Below, one piece after another: positions 22,586 to 33,106 of a stretch of 64,000 nucleotides of DNA. Location of the stretch: positions 29,614,001 through 29,678,000 of the forward strand of contig AP031354.1 in NCBI GenBank assembly GCA_037833965.1, in the 5' to 3' direction. The position numbers and the translations under genes are program-made. Source of the DNA: Marchantia polymorpha subsp. ruderalis (Eukaryota; Streptophyta; Marchantiopsida; Marchantiales; Marchantiaceae). The notes below the pieces were generated by a model that was given only the letters and a program-made list of their open reading frames with translations, was not told the DNA's origin and ran no database searches. Position 1 is the stretch's first letter, and each line of letters opens with the position of its first letter.

Positions 22586-25500
22586 ATGGCATCGAAACAA
22601 CTTGGAGGAACAGGGTACAACATTCTTCCTCTTGATGGCCGAGATGATTACCGGCTTTGGGAAAAGCATGTGAAAGGCAAGCTGAGGTCTTTGCATCTCG
22701 CTGATGTGCTTAGAGACAAACCAATGCATATTACCGACATTGACTAGAGGGATTCACTAGAGCAAGCAGTCTACATTGTGATTGGGTTATCTAGATACTT
22801 TAGTTATGAAGCAAGTTGAGGAGTATCCTGAGGTTACACAACTTTTTGATGCCCTACACAGACGATTTCATCAGAAGGAAATCTCACATGTGATGAACAC
22901 CTACATGAGGCTATTGAACTTTAGGATGAGGCCGGGATCAAGAATTCAAGATCACATTCACGCCTACGGAGATTTGTTGGTAGATCTTCAAAGTATGAGA
23001 GAGTAGCTTTCTGACATTAAGAAAGCTATGCATCTACTCCACTCATATCCTCCCTCCTACCAGACACTATCAAAGATTCTTCTTCATCGTGAGAACAATG
23101 CTGTAACTTACAACGAGGTTGTAAGTGCTCTCCTGACGGACGAGGTGGAACATGAGATGTTATCATTCACTACTTGCACTTACTGTGATCCAAGATCAGT
23201 CGCAATCATCGGCTCAAGACAATTTGCAGCGAACAAGGTTCAAGCGGCAGAGATCCAGATCCCCTTAGCGCAGGAGAGTTCAGTTTTGGGTTCCCTCCCC
23301 TAACAAGAGGAACTTGAAAAACTTGGTGTGTTGGAGATGTGGCAAGAATGGCCACATCAAGAAGGACTGTCAGATGACAATAAGAGATGCAAATCTCCCT
23401 CAAGTGGCGAATGTTGCGGAGCATCTTCACTCCGAAGAGGAAGACGTGTTTACCGACGATCTATGATGCCAAAGCTATGCCCTCTGTAGTTCACCAACAT
23501 TTGTTGGTGATGTATGGATTTTGAATAGTGATTGTTCTTATCACATTTGTTACATTAGAGAGTTCTTTAGTACTTTCTCAGGATCAAACGGGTTCGTTCT
23601 TATGGGAATTGACCAACCTTGTAAGATTGAGGGTGTGGGATCTGTAAAAATCCGCATGTTTGATGGTGTCACTCGAACACTGACACACATTAGGTTTATA
23701 TCTAATATGAGGAAGAACTTGATCTACCTTGGAGTGTTAGACTCACACGACTTGAAGTGAAGCTCTAGGCATGGCGTGTTAAATGTCAAATCCAGTGATA
23801 AGAAGGTTATACTTAAAGGATACAAGCACAATAATTTATACAAGCATCACAATTTGTGGACAAGTCAACTTTACCAAATCTCGCGGAGAGATGTCTCATT
23901 ATGGCATTCCAGACTATGCCATATGAGTGATAGATACTTGTCTCTTCTTGATGAAAAAGAAGTGTTACTAAGTTTGGGTACAGTTTACTTTGCATTTTGT
24001 GAACACTGCATCATGGAAAAACAGCATAGGCGAGCTTTTAGTGTTGAAACTCATAATTCCATGGAGATACTGGAGTACGTACATAGTGATGTGTGGGACT
24101 CATCTTCTACTGCCTCCCTCTCAAGAAAACTCTACTATGTTTCTTTTATAGATGATTACTCCAGGTATGTCTGGGTATATTTTCTTTTCCACAAGTCTGA
24201 GGTCTTTATCACCTTCAAAACTTGGCGCATCCAAGTTGAGACTCAGACTGGCAAAAGGTAAAATATTTACGATCAGATAATGGCGGCGAATATACTTCTG
24301 AGGAGTTTCAGAGATATTGTACAGAGGATGGGATTACTCGTCACTTCACGACAGTTTACACTTCCCAACAAAACGCTGTTCTGAAAGACTCAACAGAACA
24401 GTGTTGAGTCTCAGAGAAGGTGCGGAGTATGCTAAGTGAATCTGGTTTACCATGGGAGGTTTTGGGCCGAAGCCGTCAAGACCGCCGTTTATTTGATAAA
24501 CCTCTCTCCTTCTAGTGCAATCAATTTTTCCACACCGTTTGAACTCAGGCATAAAAGGATGGCGGATTACAGTCGCTTGAAGGTTTTTGGTTGCACTGCT
24601 TATCCTCTTACATCAAGGGAGCATATGACTAGGCTAGACCCTACGTCCAAGATATGTCGTTTTCTTGGATATGCTAGTGGAGTGAAAGGTTACAGGCCAT
24701 GGGATCAACTAGCCTGTAAGGTGATTGTCAGTCGAGATGTTTTTTACAATGAACTTGGTTTATTGAAAGAGGGGAAGAATTCTAAGACTCCTTGTACTGA
24801 CAAGGAGAAATCTCAAATCACGGATATCGTTGTGGGGGATTTTGATCATTATATCACTAATGATCTGTCACAAGAAGGAGCACCGGTGCATCAAGAACAG
24901 GAGGAACATGAGCAAATTATCATTGATGAGCCTATTGCGATAGTTTCAGACAATAGATTTCAACCAGAAACGTCTACAAGGAGATCGCATCGTGCTAGTA
25001 GGGATGCTGAAAGGTTTGGTGTATGGGCAAATTGATCCATTCTAGAAGATTGTGACTTTGATGTCGAAGATAGGGATGGTATGACGTTGATTTTGGAAGA
25101 AGATGAACCTTTTTCATACAGGAAAGCTCAAACTTTGGTCAACAAGCTTGAGTGGAATGCTGCTATGGAGCGGGAGATGGAATCCTTGATTGACAATAAG
25201 ACTTGGGAGCTGGTTGAGCCTCATACGAATCAAACGCTGATTGACTTCAAGTGGGTGTACAAGTTGAAAGACAGTCTAGGAGAAGACGAGACAAGAATTT
25301 TCAAAGCTAGGCTGGTGGCTAGAGCTTTCACCCAAGAGAAGAGCGTGGACTACAATGAAGTTTTTTCACCGGTAGCTAAGTATGCTACAATTCGTTTGGT
25401 ATGTGCACTGGCTGTGATATTTGATCTTGTTATGGATCAGATGGATGTGATTACAACTGATCTCTATGGATATTTAGAGGATGTGATCTACATGAGACAA

Positions 25501-26680
25501 CCTTTTGATTTTGAGGTCAAAGGCAAAGAGAGGTTGGTTTATAGATTATTGAAATCATTGTATGGATTGAAGCAAGCTCCTAGGCAGTGGAACACGCGAT
25601 TTGATGAGTTCATGAAGGCACAACGTATTTTACAGAGCGTGTATGATCCTTCCGTCTACATGAAGAAGGTAAATGATGAGACGTTCAATCTCATCATTCT
25701 AATACTCTACGTTAACGACATGCTCATACTGGCGAAAAACCAATCGGATGTTGATGAATGCAAGAGTAAGTTGAAGTCTGCATTTAAGATGAAGGATATG
25801 GGGGAGTCGAAGAGAATACTAGGCATGGAGACCCATAGGAATCATGAACATAAAATGGAAACATAAGAGACTATGGTTGAGTCAAGGCTAGTATGTCCGT
25901 CGTATACTTGATAGGTTTAACATGATCAATTCCAAAGGAGTATGTACTTCTTTGGCGGCACATTTTAAACTCTCTGCAGCTCAATGTCTAACCGATGCGG
26001 TGAAGAAAGGAAATATGTCATGTGTTCCCTATGAACAAGCTGTAGGCAGCTTCATGTATTTGATGGTGTGCACTAGGCCAAACATTGCTTTTGCGATGGG
26101 CAAGGTGAGCAAGTACATGTCAAATCTAGGGAAAGTTCAATGGGAAGCAGTGAAATGGATTATGAGATATTTGAAGAGTACTTTGGATTATGACTTACTG
26201 TTTGATGGTCTATTAGACAATGCCAAATCTTTGTTTGGTTACGTTGATGCTGACTACGGACAGCATCTAGACAAAAGGAGATGTACAACTGGATATGTGT
26301 TTACACTTGGCGGTGAAAACATCAGTTGGAGATCTACTTTGTAGAAATACGTAGCTCAATCAACAACGGAAGCTGAATATGTGGCAGCAGCAGAAGCAGC
26401 AAAGGAAGCTATTTGGTTGGATATGCTTATCATGGAAATGGAATTGAAGCAGGGCGTGGTTAATCTTCATTGTGATAGCTAGAGCGCTTTACATTTGGCT
26501 GCAAACCAAGTCATGGATAGCAAAGTGAAGCACATTGACATCAGGTATCATTTCATCAGACAAGCAGTGTCTGATAAAACTCTTGAGCTAGTCAAGATTG
26601 ACGGTAAACTCAATCCAGTTGATGCTTTGACCAAAGTTATTCAATTGGAGAGTTTCAGGCGACAGTGTGCTACCATGTAG
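22586..26680 (+). mobile_element. Copia gag-pol remnant
   Basis: Order of parts is typical Ty1/copia. Gag begins near 22586 (MASKQLGGTGYN, DDYRLWEKHVKGKL) and includes a CCHC zinc knuckle at about 23332-23380 (CWRCGKNGHIKKDCQ). A protease region lies near 23515-23760. Integrase covers about 23780-24760, with an HC-type N-terminus, WDSSSTASLSRKLYYVSFIDDYSRY and the core. Reverse transcriptase covers about 25080-26000 (FKWVYKLKDS, LYGLKQAPRQWN). RNase H lies at about 26200-26680. Integrase before reverse transcriptase marks the Copia order. The region is broken, with several breaks; it is a fossil. Confidence 0.9.
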
Positions 26681-26739
26681 GTTGTGCATGGGGAGCACAT
26701 GTAGAATTTGCAAGCATAGTAACTTTAGTTATCTCTTTA

Positions 26740-27048
26740 TATATTTACTCTATCCTGTGATGGCTACGGCTTAGCTCTAGTTAACTCTTGTGTAAAGAGA
26801 GAGCTTGTGTTAAGTTTCTGTCTAGAACTTCCCGCGGAGTAATTATATAGACTACGAGATCTTTGATTCCTCTATGCAAGCAGGTTTTCTATTCACCTCT
26901 TTGTGTTTTTACTCTATCTTGTTATAGCTACGATCTAGTTCTAGTTAACTCTTGTATAAAGATGGGCCTTGTGTTATGTTTTTATCTAGAACTTCCCGCT
27001 GAGTAATAATATAGATTACAGAGGTTACTGTTTCCTTAACACGAGTTA
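26740..27048 (+). repeat. Duplicated unit in the copia 3' untranslated region
   Basis: Two diverged units, about 26743-26900 and 26905-27030. Each carries CTATC(C/T)TGT(G/T)AT, TAGTTAACTCTTGT, TCTAGAACTTCCCGC and GAGTAAT(T/A)ATATAGA. The same pair occurs at 11526-11800, so the duplication predates the separation of the two copies. Confidence 0.75.
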
Positions 27049-27058
27049 AGGGGGAGAT

Positions 27059-27311
27059 TGTTGAGGTTAACTCCGTTTAAGGAGTAACCTCAGGTTATAG
27101 CTATTTATAGCTATGTGTGTCGCTGACTTTGGGTGTAAATATACCTCCAAGGCTAAGGCTTCTTTCTGGAGCAGCATTGTGTATTCACCTTGTGAGTAAA
27201 CTCTCTCGCATGTTTGAGCCGTGGACGTAGCCCTTGAGGGTGAACCACGTTATATGAGTGTCCAGTGTGATTTTCGTGTGATTCGTACTTGGCTTTAGAT
27301 TTTACGTTAAG
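27059..27311 (+). repeat. Copia 3' LTR
   Basis: Begins TGTTGAGG just after the polypurine tract and ends near TTTTACGTTAAGA. It is colinear with 11810-12061, with about 22 differences and one or two short indels by eye. Confidence 0.85.
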
Positions 27312-28400
27312 AGAAGTTAAGATCATGAAGATTAGTGTGAAGTATTATGAAGGTATCTCATGCCTACATATTCTAACCTAGAAGGAAAGAGAATATTATA
27401 TAATGGAACCAAACAGGTTTCATTTTATCCGATGACCCCTCAACGTTCCAATTCAAGTTCTCCTAATCCAATAAATTGCATAATATTGTGGGAATGGTAT
27501 TGTTACTATTGAACTAATGTACTTTCAAGGAAGAGAATATTTAGACTAGTTGTTTGCAACTATGTCGTAGGCTTTATGTTCACGTCTGAGAAAGCGACAT
27601 TCATTTACTTGAACAATTATCGATTTCACTTCAAAGTTTACAACAAATTTCAGCCTTTTCATTGTGAATCCGGTATTTCATTGTGTTTTGCTGTGATGAT
27701 AGCAAGGTATAGAGTGTAGAAATGAGGGACTATAGACAATGATGATGAATCAAACGGCTTTATCAACAATTAGACAAGCGCAACGAGTAGGCCAAAGCAG
27801 AAAACATGAATCGATAGACGACAAATAATTTTTTCAACATTTGGTCTAGGATAATTGCAATTGTGACGCTTTAAAGACACAATAAAGCGAACGAGAACAC
27901 ATACACGAGAATATATGTTCACTATTGTCTGGCTGCGCATAACGTTGAAGAAAGATGTCCGCAATATTTCAGACATGAGATGAAGTATTATATGAGAAGT
28001 TCTTGTTGTGACTGCATACAAAGATCTGAAGTAACGCCACAAACTTTCTATCCAAAATCATTCAATAATTCATCTTCAACCATGACACATGGCTAAATCC
28101 AGATCATATTGGAACATCACCAATGGTGAGCTACAATACCGTCAAGGAGGTCTCATTGGGTAAGTAAAACCGATTGAGTACCATCAAATGTGTTGTTTGC
28201 AGAGATTCCATCAAGTTATTTTCTCACAGAAGGGAAAAATCACTATGTTATTAAGTTCTCTCATCATTAGAAGATCATCAAATCAGACAATTGAAATTCA
28301 TATAATGTACAAATTATGCAACTGATTCATCTACTCTGGATTTGTATGATATCCAGAATTCAGATGATGGCAACAACACATTCATTTGAAAGAAAAACAA
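27312..28400. other. AT-rich spacer between two retroelement remnants
   Basis: No coding frame with family features and no terminal repeats were seen. The sequence after the 3' LTR shows no evident match to the bases before 11526, so no target duplication could be named. Confidence 0.5.
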
Positions 28401-28414
28401 CCTTGTTACTTCTC

Positions 28415-29123
28415 TCAAACCTCTACCAATAAGCTTGAGTGGAATAATTTTATGAACTGTGAAATACAATTGCTGATTGTGAATAAGTCATAAAAATTAG
28501 TGATTTTACCTTCAGAATGATTCCTATACCACTCATACGCCTCACCTTCCAGGGTAGTAGGAAACCAGACCAAACAATACCCTGGATCTGTAATCAGAGA
28601 GCTGGCTAGCCTCTCAACATATCTTTCCATGTGCCTTGAAGGATCCTCATCCTTCGTCCCATAGAACTTAGGCAGATTGGGTGGCATGACCACAGCTGCC
28701 AAATTTTGTGGAACCTGAATAGGAAGGCCTCTTGGCCTCACGAGTGGGTCTATGGGAGGACTAGGAGGAGGGCCTGCTCTCACTCCATCGTCAGCCATGC
28801 TGGCAGATTCCTCAACCGACTTCTCACTGTCAAGTTCTACAATCACTTTTCTCCTCGAGTAGATCTTAGCAGACGTTTGTCAACCTACGCTTGCAGAGTG
28901 ACCACTCTCCTCAAGGTTGCTAGTTTTCTCTAAAGCTTCTAACAAAGACTCATCAACAGGGTCCACATTCAGAAATATCTCAAGTTTAATTTCTTCCTCG
29001 ATTTCCTTATTCTCAGGTTTCTTCCTACTGCGAACAGGTTTCTCCAGTCCAGGCTCTAGGTTTGGTTTGTGCGACCTAGTCATATTCTGCATTTACAAGA
29101 TCAAGCTCCCGGCAGACGCACCA
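28415..29123 (-). mobile_element. Ty3/gypsy-type gag fragment with leader (fossil)
   Basis: On the minus strand, GCGTCTGCCGGGAGCTTG (29102-29119) resembles the start of the internal region after a 5' LTR. It is followed by a Lys/Glu-rich part (28880-29092), a Pro-rich part and then PPNLPKFYGTKDEDPSRHME, YCLVWFPTTLEGEAYEWY and ITNFYDL (28480-28680), the usual retrotransposon gag signature. Only the gag side is present; no protease, polymerase or integrase follows. It is a broken fragment. Confidence 0.75.
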
Positions 29124-30119
29124 TTTTATGTGAGCCGAAACTACCCACCCTTCAGCGTTTGTAGTCCAGGTGGGGGTTCGAGCTCCCAATATCTAACTTC
29201 TCTGATCTCAACCATGTGGTCAAAGTGTATTCAAGACAATGAGATCATAAACACTTGCTCTTTCACAGACAAATTATCCAGAACTGAAAATAATAACTTG
29301 CTGTCTGCTATTTCCACAAGAGCAGCAGACAAGCTCTTTGTTACATAAAGATCTAACCCAACTCTAGATGACTTCCTCAATACCACAGCCGCTGTGGTCT
29401 ATCCTAGCTCCGAGTCCCACTCCCAATTCCTACTCAGATTCCAGTGTCGATTTCTCAGCTTCCATCTTCATACCCCAACAGATTCCTCTCTCCGATTCAA
29501 CTCTCCCTTTTCAGTTTCAAATTCAGATCCCGACTGTCAGATTTTCAGTCTCAGATTTCACTTCACTCTCAGCTCCCATTCTCAGATCTTCCACTCTGAT
29601 CTCAGCTCCCACTCACAGATTTTTACACTTCGATCTCAGATCCCACTCACAGATTTTACACTTCGATCTCAGATCTCACTCACATATTTTACACTTCAAT
29701 CTCATATCCCACTTTAATTTCACACTTCAATCTCAGCTCCCACTTTAATTTCACTCTCAGATACGACTCTCCACCCACGAGAGTTTGCTTCCTCCTACTT
29801 CGAACTCTCCACACTCCCCTCCTAATTCTCACCACTTCCCTACGAAAATCATCCACATCCACACTCTACCCTTCTACCGATCCCACCAGCGTCTCCACAC
29901 AATGGCACACCACACGATCCCAGCTCGCAGGCCAAATATATCCTCTCCAACGTCCAAGGGCCGAGTCACCCACAAGCCGCGTGAATGCCATTCCGGCGAT
30001 GATGGGCAACGGCCTGGTTCCCATGTGCGACTTCATGCCCCGCCGTCCTATTTCTCACGCTTGACTTCACGCCGCCGCCACTGCCACACTTGTACAGTCT
30101 TTATTCATGACCACGTCAA
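29124..30119. other. Pyrimidine-rich DNA with tandem repeats, probably retroelement LTR/flank
   Basis: Upstream (in minus reading) of the gag fossil, so it may include that element's LTR. 29575-29765 is a tandem repeat of about 34-bp units such as CTCACAGATTTTACACTTCG followed by ATCTCAGATCC; four to five diverged copies. Open frames on the plus strand are Ser/Leu/Pro-rich products of this repeat, not genes. Confidence 0.5.
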
Positions 30120-30730
30120 CATCCGCCGTCCGAAATCTTCTTCCGCGCACCGCCGAAGGCATCCTCCCGCCGAAGACACTCTTCCGCACCTTTGCCTATC
30201 TATAACAGTCACCCCCGACGCTCATAACTCACAGATCCCTGCTTCGTTTGAAACGTTCTTGGGCTCGTTCGAACGAGCGTGTTGAGCTCTTTCCAACGAG
30301 CCCCTAACTAAGTCAAACCGTTAAGAATTGAGAAAGTTATCACTGTTTTACTCTTCCGCCAAAGGCGTTTGCCTATGCGCAGGCTTCCTATTCGCAACTC
30401 GCCTATGCGCAGGGCGCCTATGCGCAGCTCCTTGGGCCGAAGACCCTTCTATCTGTTATCGCCGAAGGCCCCTCTATATGTTATCGCCGAAGGCCTTTCG
30501 CCTAACCATATCAGCTGCTTTCGACGCTCATAACTCAGTGATGACTGATCCGTTTCAAGAGTTTTTTAGCTCGTTGGAACGAGCGTTGCGAGCTCTTTTC
30601 AACGAGACACTAACTGAGTCAAGGCGTCACACATTGAAAACGTTATGAGGGTTTCACTGTTTCGCCAAAGGCCTTTCCCCGAAGGGACTTCACAGAAGGC
30701 ACTTCGCCGAAGACCTTGCCCCGAAGGCCC
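30120..30730 (-). repeat. Block related to the 17.6-kb fossil, with GCCGAAGGC units
   Basis: Holds several CGCCGAAGGC units (the reverse of CGCCTTCGGCG). It also has two copies of a block of about 110 bp (30205-30325 and 30520-30625) with CGCTCATAACTCA, a GCTCGTT(C/G)GAACGAGC palindrome, GAGCTCTTTYCAACGAG and CTAACTRAGTCAA. The same block occurs inverted at 17693-17810. It is probably part of the LTR or untranslated region of the minus-strand retroelement. Confidence 0.65.
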
Positions 30731-32060
30731 CCTTCCGCACCTTTTGCCCCCTAACCATCACACCAACTCCTAATCTTGCCAAAATTTACAGAAAACCCCA
30801 AGCATAATTTTGCAAGAGCTTAAATCCACAATTTTAACTCTCATAAGGGTAAAAAGACATGTGAGCACAGTTTTGTGCTCACAATAGGATAGGATGCATC
30901 TAAGAAATATAATGATTACTAGTTTAAAAGATAGTCAATTTAAAAAATATTTTAAAAAAAAGACTTCAATCATGGTATGCATTAAGTAAAAAAGTCGCCA
31001 CATGCTGTTTAAAAATATGCTACACAATCTCTCGAAGGTATAATAGACATGCTGCAAATAACAATAGCCACGCTGTCATGAAGACGTTGAAGTTACATTC
31101 ATATTTTTGATACAGATATAAAGCTAGTGAATGAAAAAAACGAGCTTTGTGCAACACTACTGATAGTATGAATCTCTTTTAATATAAAATATACAATATA
31201 GTACAGTTGGTAGAAAAAGAGAAACAAAGGATTGTAGCTACTGTTTTATCGATGAAGAAAAATTAAGTTCTTATTTAAATAACAAATATATGTAAAGAAA
31301 ATGGCTTCATCCACGTCACTCTAATATGCCTACGTGGAATCACAAAATACAATCATCCATCAGGAAATAGCCAAAGAGTCACAGTTGACGTGTCTTCCAT
31401 CCACAATAGCTCTACACACCTATACCAAAGCTAAAAAAAATAATGTATGTCTCAATTGCAATTCCGTAAAGCTGGACATCGTTGTGGGACTGCAAGTGAA
31501 GAAGTCATATACCTTGCAAACTAGATTGGTGAGTTGAACCATAATACTAGAGTATAGCATAGCATGTCTAAGAATGTCAAAGACATACAATAAATACTCG
31601 GTCAGTCGAGATAGCGTGACAAAATCGTAAGACCTTTCTAGCATTTCAAGAATGCTGAAAAATGACTTTTGAAGTGGATAGAGTAAAATTAAAAGAGGTA
31701 CGGGGAGATACTGCCTAGCTCTACATGGTTGAACCCAAAGTATTTGAAGGGAGGCCCCAATAACATCATAAACTATTCTCTGTGCATGCTGTGACTCAGA
31801 TACTTCATGTGAATGTATAAATATTTTTATTTATGGAAAAACATTATGATAGAATTATCAGAAGATTGATCAGAGAACGTGATTGCTCGCATACGGAGAT
31901 CAGAGATGGATTCACGACATTTGATTTCCTTGTGATGCAAGATATGAGATTCTGAGCACCGCAATCAGTGAAGACCTTGACCGAAGGAGGAAGTTAAAAA
32001 TAGATAATGGACTGACTGGCATCGAAGCAAAGAGCCGAGGCTGACGTGCGTGTGATAAAT
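30731..32060. other. AT-rich spacer, nothing recognised
   Basis: AT-rich to 31300, then mixed. The frames at 31334-31537 and 31420-31644 have no family features. No terminal repeats or RNA genes were seen. Confidence 0.5.
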
Positions 32061-32197
32061 ACACGATGGCGCATTTGATTACTGACTTACGAGACCGGAT
32101 GAGAGAAGCGTTTATGTGCAAAGTGGACTTCCACCACTCACTCACTCACTCGGTCCCAGAGAATGCATCGGCTCCATGGCAGTCCGCTCGTCGTTGG

Positions 32198-32291
32198 GCC
32201 ACGTGTGGCGCACCCCCTTCACTCGATTCCCTCGGACCGCTTTTCATGGGGCCTCCTCCTGCCCCCCCTCGAGAAATAGGCGCGCCACGTG
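32198..32291. promoter_or_regulatory. Two G-box/ABRE-like motifs
   Basis: GGCCACGTGTGGCGC (core CACGTG at 32200-32205) and GCGCCACGTGGCCC (core at 32286-32291) lie 86 bases apart in a GC-rich island. Both have the flanking GCC/GGC context of strong bZIP and bHLH sites and of abscisic-acid response elements. No firmly identified gene starts within 3 kb, so the target is unknown. Confidence 0.45.
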
Positions 32292-32689
32292 GCCCATCAT
32301 CCAGCCCCCTAAGAAGCCCAAATACTGCTCGACGCAGTCGGGTCTAACCCGGTATAACCCGGAGTCTCGGTGTAACCACGGTTCCGGAAGGGGTTCCAGA
32401 AGGAAGGAAGGAGTTCCAGCCTTTCCCAGATGATTATTTGTCATAATTTGCGCAAATGATGTTAAGGTAATGAATGAATGAGCGAGAGGACGTTAAGCGG
32501 CAAATATTCTCGAAGGTAGCGAATGAATGGAACCAGAATATCAACTCTTCACCCGAGTTCGAACCCGGCGGAGTTTCCTCAGATGTAGGACGGGGTAGGA
32601 GTAATCAATCAGTCGATGGATCCGTCGACTTAATTCGTGCGAGCGCAGATTTCGAAGTCTATCCCGACGGAGGGGGATCGGGCATATTC

Positions 32690-32840
32690 GTTTCGGGGGG
32701 GGGGGATGGGGGGAGGGGGTGGGCCGGAGGTAAACCCTAAAGCGATTCCGTTGTAAAGATCCCGCCCGCCCTTCCGTTACCGTTTGGTAGCTCCGATCTT
32801 TTGTCGTGATGCGCGGGGGGGAGGGGAGGGGGTGGGGCTG
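32690..32840 (+). other. Two G-run tracts with G-quadruplex potential
   Basis: Tract 1 (about 32694-32723) has four or more runs of three to ten G separated by one to two bases. Tract 2 (about 32813-32838) reads GGGGGGGAGGGGAGGGGG and continues TGGGG. Both fulfil the simple G3+N1-7 rule on the plus strand. Confidence 0.6.
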
Positions 32841-32977
32841 CTTTTTGGCCCTGGCCCCTGTGTCAGCATATCTAACGGATCGACGAGGAGGCGCCTATCT
32901 ACGGACATGGGGCTCGCGGAGGGCGATTGGGCGAGAGGCACGACGGCATCGTGAAGGGATTGACCTACGACGCGACA

Positions 32978-33106
32978 TCCAGGCTGGAAGGCGGGAGGCG
33001 GAGGCGGGTCGCGGAGCGAGTCCAGGCTGGAGGTTGGAAGAAGGGGAAGCGTCGCGTCGCGAGTCCAGGCTGGAGGTTAGCAGAAGGAGAAGGGTCGCGT
33101 CGAGAG
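32978..33106 (+). repeat. Three tandem 43-bp units
   Basis: Units start at 32978, 33021 and 33064, each with TCCAGGCTGGA, then a purine-rich stretch, then GTCGCG. Exact 43-base spacing between starts. Units 2 and 3 are the most alike. 43 is not a multiple of three, so the repeat is unlikely to be kept as protein. Confidence 0.85.

Larger units (their letters stand above)
11526..27311 (+). mobile_element. Ty1/copia retrotransposon complex with about 10 kb of inserted DNA (fossil)
   Basis: Two LTRs of about 252 bp lie at 11810-12061 and 27059-27311, about 90% identical by eye. The primer-binding site follows the first; gag-pol lies at 22586-26680; a polypurine tract AAGGGGGAGATTG (27049-27060) overlaps the start of the second LTR. 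Without the inserted DNA (about 12.64-22.3 kb) the element would be about 5-6 kb, normal for copia. The family is Ty1/copia, perhaps Tork/TNT1-like; the lineage is uncertain. It is broken, with several breaks in the coding part. At common plant substitution rates the LTR divergence suggests a few million years, if the two LTRs belong to one insertion. 11526-11809 is the 3' end of another copy, so the first LTR is shared. Confidence 0.85.

Noticed and set aside
29160-29190. tRNA-like GGGGGTTCGAGCTCCC
   Set aside because: Resembles a T-arm/B-box but has no matching acceptor stem or A-box; it lies in retroelement flank.
29368-29748. 126-codon Ser/Leu/Pro-rich frame
   Set aside because: Translation of a 34-bp tandem repeat; a neighbouring frame gives a similar low-complexity peptide.
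32560-32580. GAGTTCGAACCCGG as tRNA or SINE B-box
   Set aside because: No A-box at the right distance on either strand and no cloverleaf.
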